A DNA stretch of 64,000 bases from Pseudomonas putida. Lineage in GTDB: Bacteria; Pseudomonadota; Gammaproteobacteria; Pseudomonadales; Pseudomonadaceae. Position numbers and translations under genes: made by a program. Shown here piece after piece: positions 58,739 through 64,000 of this stretch. Positions within the stretch are counted from its first letter, which is position 1. Every line of letters begins with the position of its first letter. Below the pieces are notes generated by a model, which did not search any database, was not told where the DNA came from, and saw nothing but the letters and a program-made list of their open reading frames with translations. The stretch lies in NCBI GenBank assembly GCA_041071465.1, contig CP163498.1, forward strand, positions 4,296,001 through 4,360,000, in the 5' to 3' direction.

Positions 58739-59264
58739 TCGCCGCCTGATGTTGAAGGTGGGTGGTGTTGCCCTGGCGTTGACGGGGCTGGGCCTGGCCG
58801 GGCACCTGATGGCACGCGACAGCTACGGCGCCATGCCGTCGCTGTCGGGCGCCAGCCAGTGGATCAACTCGGTGCCACTGGATGGCCCGGCGCTCAAGGG
58901 TAAGGTAGTGCTGGTGGATTTCTGGACCTGGGACTGCATCAACTGCCAGCGCAGCCTGCCGCATGTCAACGAATGGGCGCGGCGCTATGCCGACCAGGGG
59001 CTGGTGGTGGTTGGGGTGCACACGCCAGAGTACGACTACGAGCATGATGTCGCCACCTTGCGGGGCAAGGTGGCCAGCCTGGGGATTGCCTACCCGGTGG
59101 CGGTGGATAACGACTACAACGTGTGGAATGCCTGGGGCAACCAGTTCTGGCCGGCCCATTACTTTGTCGACCGCAAGGGGCAGGTGCGCCATGTGCACTT
59201 TGGCGAAGGGGATTATGGCGGGCAGGAACAGGTGATACAGGCTTTGCTGGATGAAAAAGGGTGA
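58728..59264 (+). CDS. Membrane-anchored thioredoxin-like protein (DipZ/TlpA-type)
   Basis: 178 residues. A twin-positive N-terminus (MTIDRRLMLKVGGVALALTGLGLAG) anchors or exports it. The thioredoxin fold has VLVDFWTWDCINCQRSLPHVNEWARRY with active Cys70-Ile-Asn-Cys73, then VVGVHTPEYDYEHD and WPAHYFVDRKGQVRHVHFGEG with the cis-Pro region. The CINC motif resembles the C-terminal part of DipZ. It may handle disulfides of the co-encoded DUF2790 protein or of the nearby Cys-rich precursor. Confidence 0.85.
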   Translation: MTIDRRLMLKVGGVALALTGLGLAGHLMARDSYGAMPSLSGASQWINSVPLDGPALKGKVVLVDFWTWDCINCQRSLPHVNEWARRYADQGLVVVGVHTPEYDYEHDVATLRGKVASLGIAYPVAVDNDYNVWNAWGNQFWPAHYFVDRKGQVRHVHFGEGDYGGQEQVIQALLDEKG

Positions 59265-59281
59265 TCGGCCTGCATGGCCAG

Positions 59282-60046
59282 TCAGCGCCGCCGCAGCACA
59301 GTGGCCAACCCGACAGTCAGCACCACGGCGCAGAGCATGGCCAGGCTGATCGTGATGGCCATGCCCAAGGTTTCGAGCAGCCCCGCCAACACCAGATAAA
59401 ACGCAATGACCCCCACTGCGCCGATCGCATTGCCCCGCACCATCGCCGCCATTGCGGCCCGCCCGCCCTGCACATGGGCGAACACCACCAGCGGCCAGGC
59501 AATCACCGGGATCGGCGCCAGCATGCCGCTGGTCGCCGGGCCCAGCCAACTGGCCAGGCGGGTGATGACCATCAGCAGGCAAGTGGCAGACACCATGCGC
59601 AGGGGGATCTCCCAGTAGCGGTGCCGGGGGCGGGCCAGGGTATCCGGCGTGGGCTCGCGGCCGCTGGCGTCGATCAACACGCAGATCAGCGCCAGCGCCA
59701 CGGCAATCGACAGGTACAGGCTGCCCCAGTGGGTAAACGCATAGGCGGCCAGGCCATAGCACAGCAACGCCAGCAGGACGGACGCAGCGATGCCGAGGCG
59801 GCGGGTGGCCAACAAATAGAAGGTGTAGGTGGTCTGCACCGCTGCCAGGCCACCCAGTGCACCGGGTATCGCCCCCAAGGCAAAGGCCGGGCCCTGTTCC
59901 AGGCAGAGAAAGGTGATCACCAACGCCGAGGTGATCGGCAGGCCGGACAGCAGCCCACCCAGCAGGCCGCCCCAGCGCCGGGAAGCAAGCGAGATGGCCC
60001 ACATCAACAAAGGAGTGACCGTCAGTTTCAGGTAAAACAGGGTCAT
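59282..60046 (-). CDS. Multi-pass membrane protein of unknown function
   Basis: 254 residues from ATG 60046 (ATG 60091 would add 15 polar residues; no ribosome site is decisive). Seven or eight hydrophobic helices, with a glycine-rich second loop (SRRWGGLLGGLLSGLPITSAL) and GPATSGMLAPIPVIAWPLVVFAHVQGG. I do not recognise the family. Convergent with the thioredoxin-like gene. Confidence 0.72.
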   Translation of the reverse strand: MTLFYLKLTVTPLLMWAISLASRRWGGLLGGLLSGLPITSALVITFLCLEQGPAFALGAIPGALGGLAAVQTTYTFYLLATRRLGIAASVLLALLCYGLAAYAFTHWGSLYLSIAVALALICVLIDASGREPTPDTLARPRHRYWEIPLRMVSATCLLMVITRLASWLGPATSGMLAPIPVIAWPLVVFAHVQGGRAAMAAMVRGNAIGAVGVIAFYLVLAGLLETLGMAITISLAMLCAVVLTVGLATVLRRR

Positions 60047-60110
60047 TGCGGGTGTATCCAGGCTAATTGAAGGCGCGCCCGCCGTCGGCATTGGGTGGGG
60101 CGCGGATGCG

Positions 60111-61388
60111 TCAGGCGCGGCTGGCCTCCAGGGCCTGGGCCAGGTCGGCGATGATGTCGTCGCTGTGCTCGATGCCGATCGACAGGCGCACCATGTCCCG
60201 TGGCACGCCGGCCTTCTCCAGCTCCTCGTCGTTGAGCTGGCGGTGGGTGGTGGAGGCGGGGTGGCAGGCCAGAGACTTGGCGTCGCCGATGTTCACCAGG
60301 CGCACCACCAACTGCAGCGCATCGATGAAGCGTGCGCCGGCCGCCTGCCCGCCCTTGATGCCGAACGACAGGATTGATGCCGGTTTGCCGCCGGTATAGC
60401 GCCGGGCCAGTTCATGCTCGGGGTGGTCGGGTAGCCCGGCGTATTTCACCCAGGCCACCTGTTCGTGGGCCTGAAGGTACTGGGCGACCTTCAGCGCATT
60501 TTCGGTGTGGCGTTCCATGCGCAGGGCCAGGGTTTCCAGGCCTTGCAGGATCAGGAAGGCGTTGAACGGTGACAGCGCGGCGCCCGTGTTGCGCAACGGC
60601 ACCACGCGGCAGCGGCCGATGAAAGCGGCAGGGCCGAAGGCTTCGGTGTAGGTGACGCCGTGGTAGGACGGATCGGGGGTGTTGAGCAAGGCGAACCGTT
60701 CTTTGTTGTCGGCCCAGGGGAACTTGCCAGCGTCGATGACGATGCCGCCGATACTGGTGCCGTGGCCGCCAATGTACTTGGTCAGCGAGTGCACGACGAT
60801 GTCCGCGCCGTGCTCGAACGGTCGGCACAGGACTGGGGTGGCCACGGTGTTGTCGACGATCAGCGGCACACCGTGACGGTGGGCGGCCTCGGCCAGCGCG
60901 GCAATATCGACAATGTTGCCAGCGGGGTTGCCAATGGACTCGCAGAACACCGCCTTGGTGCGTGCGTCGATCAACGCTTCGAGGGCGGCGATGTCGTCAT
61001 GGGCGGCGAAACGGGTGTGGATGCCCATGCGTGGCAGGGTGTGGGCCAGCAGGTTGTAGGTACCGCCGTACAGCTTGGCCACCGAGACGATATTGTCACC
61101 GGCTTCGGCGACGGTCTGGATGGCGTAGGTGATGGCCGCCATACCCGACGCCACCGCCAGCGCGCCCACCCCGCCTTCGAGGGCAGCCATGCGCTGCTCC
61201 AGCACATCGTTGGTCGGGTTCATGATGCGCGAGTAGATATTGCCGGCCACCTTCAGGTCGAACAGGTCGGCGCCGTGCTGGGTGTCGTCGAAGGCGAAGG
61301 AGGTGGTCTGGTAGATCGGTACGGCCACCGCCCGGGTGGTCGGGTCGGGGCTGAAGCCCGCATGGATGGCAAGCGTTTCCAGCTTCAT
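60111..61388 (-). CDS. metY: O-acetylhomoserine sulfhydrylase
   Basis: PLP enzyme making homocysteine from O-acetylhomoserine and sulfide, linking the cysI product to metH. ATG 61388 follows AAGGAAC. Cys/Met metabolism family features: [47 protein letters not shown] and the PLP Lys204 in [11 protein letters not shown]-terminal [13 protein letters not shown]. The 425-residue length favours MetY over the shorter MetZ (O-succinylhomoserine) type. Confidence 0.92.
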   Translation of the reverse strand: MKLETLAIHAGFSPDPTTRAVAVPIYQTTSFAFDDTQHGADLFDLKVAGNIYSRIMNPTNDVLEQRMAALEGGVGALAVASGMAAITYAIQTVAEAGDNIVSVAKLYGGTYNLLAHTLPRMGIHTRFAAHDDIAALEALIDARTKAVFCESIGNPAGNIVDIAALAEAAHRHGVPLIVDNTVATPVLCRPFEHGADIVVHSLTKYIGGHGTSIGGIVIDAGKFPWADNKERFALLNTPDPSYHGVTYTEAFGPAAFIGRCRVVPLRNTGAALSPFNAFLILQGLETLALRMERHTENALKVAQYLQAHEQVAWVKYAGLPDHPEHELARRYTGGKPASILSFGIKGGQAAGARFIDALQLVVRLVNIGDAKSLACHPASTTHRQLNDEELEKAGVPRDMVRLSIGIEHSDDIIADLAQALEASRA

Positions 61389-61541
61389 GCAATCGTTCCT
61401 TGAGCGTGGGTGGAAGCGTTCGAGCATGCGTCGGCGGGCGGGCGTGGGTCAAGGACGTCGTGGTTGTGCCCGTGCGCCTGCGCCGACTGTAAAGATAGGC
61501 AAAGTTTCCCCGGGCCATCATGCCGCAGCTCTAGAATCCGC

Positions 61542-61573
61542 CCGCTGCCAAGCCGGCCAACGGCGGGCAGCGG
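61542..61573. other. Hairpin upstream of a small lipoprotein gene
   Basis: CCGCTGCC (61542-61549) pairs with GGCAGCGG (61566-61573) around a 16-base loop, flanked by near-repeats of CTAGAATCC/GGATCTAG. It lies 23 bases upstream of the start at 61597 and could be a leader structure. Confidence 0.4.
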
Positions 61574-61596
61574 ATCTAGCCTAGTGGAGCGTTGCT

Positions 61597-61758
61597 ATGA
61601 AGTTGAAACACCTTTTCCGCGCAGCCCTGGTGGCGGCGCTGGTATCCGCCTTGTCGGGTTGCTGGATGTTCATGCCGCCGGGTGGTGGTGGGGGGCATGG
61701 TGGTGGCCACGGCGGTGGCGGTGGCTTTGGCGGCCACCAAGGCGGCGGCCCACGCTAA
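61597..61758 (+). CDS. Tiny Gly/His-rich lipoprotein
   Basis: 53 residues. ATG 61597 follows GTGGAG. The signal peptide MKLKHLFRAALVAALVSALSGC ends in a lipobox with Cys22, followed by WMFMPP and a GGGGGHGGGHGGGGG-type tail with three His. Met and His next to the lipid anchor suggest a surface metal-binding or linker protein, but this is a guess. Confidence 0.72.
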   Translation: MKLKHLFRAALVAALVSALSGCWMFMPPGGGGGHGGGHGGGGGFGGHQGGGPR

Positions 61759-61780
61759 GCTGCCCCCCTGCACAGAGCGG

Positions 61781-62869
61781 TCAATTATTGCTGTGCGCTG
61801 CCACCGCGTTGGCCAGCAGCTTGAAAACCTTCAGTGGGCTCATTTCGATGGGCTGGTCGGCCGGCTGCGCATTCGGCGTTACCCACGCCTCGTCAGAGTG
61901 TGAGTACACCGAGCTGTAGTGCATATCGTCCAGGCTTACCCCGGGGGCGCTCCAGGACAGCATCAGGGCGAGCAGCAGATGCTCTCGCAGCCCTGCGCGT
62001 GGTACGTGGTCGGCCGACTTGGCGAGCGCAGCGAACATCCTGTGCAGAAATGCCCCCAAGTGCTCTACTTCTTCAGGTGTAGCCCGTGCTGCACTGCCAC
62101 GGTACAGCGAGACGTGGCAGATCGACTTGTCGCTGACCTCCTCGGGTAGCGGAACCAGGATATCGGTCGGCATCTCCGGTATTTCGAAGCTGAGCAAATG
62201 GTCGAATCGATCGTCGCGCTCAGGCGTACGGTAGTAATCGAAGTACTGAGGCATGAAGCCATGTTCCCTGGCGGTGGTCAATGTGACGTCGATGATGAAA
62301 CCCAGGCGTTGCAGACCCTCAAGCATGTAACGGATGCCTTCGTCGAGCACTTCGCGATAATTGCGGTTGCGCTCACCTTGAGCGTTGAAAATGTGCCCTT
62401 CGACATCCCGCACATCAGCCAGCAAGTTGCGCAATACGTCACGCCGGCCTGCATAGAAATACTGCCAGGCGTGCTCCCAACGCACCTGTTCGAAGTCCAC
62501 GGCAGGTTGAACGTGAGTGGGTAGCGCCGATTGTTTGGCCTGCAGCGCGTTGATCTGTTTCTTCAGTTCTTCAACCTGTGCTGTCAGTGCCCTTTCCTGG
62601 GTCGACAGGCCTTCACGCATGCCCAGGCGCAGTGTGTCGATACGCGTCTGTCCGGAGACTGGGTATTTGAAGCGTGCCACTGCAGGGCGGTGGTCCCCCA
62701 ACACATGTTCGCACCAGCGTGCGAAGGTCGCGTGCTCGCCATTCGCCTTGGGCAAGCGTTTGCTTAACTTGTTCAGTGTGCTGTCGTCGAATTCGCTGCA
62801 ATCAAGCAAGACGTCGTAGCGTTTCAGGATGTTCAACTGAACCTGTTGAACGAGGGCGTCGCGATCCAT
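61781..62869 (-). CDS. Uncharacterised protein with central coiled coil
   Basis: 362 residues from ATG 62869 (GGAG nine bases upstream). The N-terminal region (DALVQQVQLNILKRYDVLLDCSEFDDSTLNKLSKRLPKANGEHATFARW) looks helical and charged, followed by a short coiled coil at about 95-130 (ALTAQVEELKKQINALQAKQ). The C-terminal globular part is Trp/Tyr-rich (RWEHAWQYFYAGRRD, FMPQYFDYYRTPERDDRFDHLLSFEIP). No signal peptide. I do not recognise the family. The 5'-nucleotidase gene lies 75 bases upstream on the same strand. Confidence 0.68.
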   Translation of the reverse strand: MDRDALVQQVQLNILKRYDVLLDCSEFDDSTLNKLSKRLPKANGEHATFARWCEHVLGDHRPAVARFKYPVSGQTRIDTLRLGMREGLSTQERALTAQVEELKKQINALQAKQSALPTHVQPAVDFEQVRWEHAWQYFYAGRRDVLRNLLADVRDVEGHIFNAQGERNRNYREVLDEGIRYMLEGLQRLGFIIDVTLTTAREHGFMPQYFDYYRTPERDDRFDHLLSFEIPEMPTDILVPLPEEVSDKSICHVSLYRGSAARATPEEVEHLGAFLHRMFAALAKSADHVPRAGLREHLLLALMLSWSAPGVSLDDMHYSSVYSHSDEAWVTPNAQPADQPIEMSPLKVFKLLANAVAAHSNN

Positions 62870-62944
62870 GCCTAGGGGCTCCGTGGCGGTAGAGAGGGCT
62901 GCGCAGCACAGCACGGGCAGTTTACGTTGCCGGTAAATTGATGG

Positions 62945-63952
62945 CTACTGGCTATCGTGCTGTAGGTGTTCAGCTTGCACCGTTTCGGCGGGTGGCACGG
63001 CGGCCTGGGAACGCTGCAGCGTAGCGTTCTTGTTCGCCACGCCGAACGGCACATGCACCATCGGCAGATTCCCCGCTGGCGATTGCAAATGCGTGCGCTG
63101 GTCGTCGAAGAACACATGCGGTTTGAGGATCGACAGCACCCTGGGTTTCTCCATCCCACCCAGAAAGAAGCACTCATCTGGCGACACGCCCCAATCCTTC
63201 AAGGTGGTCACCACCCGCTCATGGGAAGGTGCATTGCGCGCCGTGACGATGGCAATGCGCAAAATTCGCTTGTACGTCGGGTCCTCGGCCAGCTTGCGAT
63301 CTTCAAGCATGCGTATCAGCGAAAGCTTGCGGTACAGGTCCGCCAACGGCCCAGGCGAATGCGGGGTGCCCTTGTGCACGCGCTCATGTTCCTGAAAGTC
63401 GTCCAGGTTGTCGTTGCGCTTGTACACGCTCTCGGCCTCGTCGTCGGCGATCACGCCATCGAAGTCGAAGGCCACTCGCAGCTCTGTGTCGATTTCATCG
63501 TCGTAGATGCGTGTAGGCAGCACGCGCCCGGCCGGGTAGTTGGCGTCGATGGCTTTTTGCACGTCTTCCTCATTGGCACTGAGGAACAGCGAGGCATTGA
63601 ATGCCGGGATGTATTCGTAAGGCGAGCGGCCCGACATGAACGCCGCGCGGGTGATGTCCAGCTGATAATGGTTGATCGAGCGAAACACCCGCAGGCCGGT
63701 TTCGGGCGAGTTGCGCGAGAGCAGTACCACCTCCACTGGCAATTGCTCGGGGAAGGCTTGATTGATGCTCAGGAAGCGGCGAATGAAAGGGAACGCCACA
63801 CCTCGGGGAAACGGCTCGTCCAGGTTTTGCTCCTGGTGTTGGCGATAGGCCTCGACACCTTCGGACTTGTAGATGTCGTCCGAGACAGTGAGGTCGAACA
63901 GCGCACTCGAGGCAACGCCGATGACCAGTTTTTCTTCAATAGGGTAGGGCAT
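62945..63952 (-). CDS. 5'-nucleotidase, cytosolic type 1 family
   Basis: 335-residue cytosolic nucleotidase of the 5'-nucleotidase (cN-I-like) family. ATG 63952 (MPYPIEEKLVIGVASSALFDL) follows AGGAG. The catalytic DFDGVIADDEAESVYK motif (Asp nucleophile, DxD) is at about residues 160-175; other motifs are SRNSPETGLRVFRSINHYQLDITRAAFMSG, IVTARNAPSHERV and FFDDQRTHL. It dephosphorylates nucleoside monophosphates. Upstream of the unknown coiled-coil gene. Confidence 0.88.
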   Translation of the reverse strand: MPYPIEEKLVIGVASSALFDLTVSDDIYKSEGVEAYRQHQEQNLDEPFPRGVAFPFIRRFLSINQAFPEQLPVEVVLLSRNSPETGLRVFRSINHYQLDITRAAFMSGRSPYEYIPAFNASLFLSANEEDVQKAIDANYPAGRVLPTRIYDDEIDTELRVAFDFDGVIADDEAESVYKRNDNLDDFQEHERVHKGTPHSPGPLADLYRKLSLIRMLEDRKLAEDPTYKRILRIAIVTARNAPSHERVVTTLKDWGVSPDECFFLGGMEKPRVLSILKPHVFFDDQRTHLQSPAGNLPMVHVPFGVANKNATLQRSQAAVPPAETVQAEHLQHDSQ

Positions 63953-64000
63953 GAGTTGCTCCTGCAAGTGGCCTGAAAGCGAGTGTACGCGCACGCTGCG

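Noticed and set aside
61389..61596. SAM or SAH riboswitch upstream of metY
   Set aside because: No conserved core of these riboswitches is seen; only an unrelated GC hairpin.
61678..61755. Short tandem repeat or CRISPR-like array
   Set aside because: The GGT/GGC pattern is the Gly-rich coding tail of a small lipoprotein, with no spacers.

Overview
The window looks like chromosomal DNA of the Pseudomonas putida group. The evidence is high GC, the cti/metH/cysI/nfuA neighbourhood, and an inverted pair of the G/C-rich REP sequence that is common in that group. No rRNA, tRNA, CRISPR array, insertion sequence or phage gene was found. Coding density is high and no gene-free stretch exceeds about 300 bases.

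Layout. 0-1.4 kb: 5' part of a bacteriophytochrome gene. 1.7-8.0 kb: a Csu-type chaperone-usher pilus operon (four spore-coat-U pilins, chaperone, usher, two-domain tip protein). 8-13.5 kb: M14 carboxypeptidase, two tandem sulfonate-type binding proteins, an AraC regulator and an Fsr-type exporter. 13.6-18.9 kb: small ORF, mlaA, a two-component system, a DUF1348 remnant, a small outer-membrane protein, dkgB. 19.1-23.3 kb: the first of two giant LRR proteins with a NEL-type E3 ubiquitin ligase end. 23.3-31.1 kb: sulfur and methionine genes (DUF934 gene, cysI, metH), an orphan binding protein and small membrane proteins. 31.3-39.6 kb: cti, acyltransferase, nfuA, sco1 plus PCu(A)C copper chaperones, AraC, azlCD, Sel1-like protein. 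39.8-45.6 kb: a YqcI/YcgG-LysE-SGNH operon with a divergent LysR gene, then a LysR/MFS pair. 45.7-52.6 kb: polB and the second NEL protein. 52.8-59.3 kb: a copper-RiPP (bufferin/Hvf-type) locus with an EF-hand precursor, MNIO maturase, partner protein and DoxX, followed by a two-component system and two exported proteins. 59.3-64 kb: membrane protein, metY, a tiny lipoprotein, an unknown coiled-coil protein and a 5'-nucleotidase.

The most interesting content is (i) the RiPP locus, where tandem TGTATC-type repeats occur upstream of the precursor, beside doxX and beside the regulator genes, suggesting that the neighbouring two-component system controls it; (ii) two paralogous NEL ligases, both keeping the Cys-x-Asp catalytic motif, with no secretion system in view; and (iii) the YqcI/YcgG-LysE-SGNH operon, a plausible small-molecule pathway.

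A caution about the sequence: nine genes (bphP, a Csu pilin, the M14 peptidase, two regulator/transport genes, DUF1348, metH, azlC, polB) are broken by frameshifts. Eleven of the twelve breaks are exactly one missing base in a short run of G or C. Since metH and polB are included, homopolymer under-calling is a better explanation than true gene decay. Starts were chosen from Shine-Dalgarno sites, signal peptides and family alignment from memory; nothing was checked against a database.
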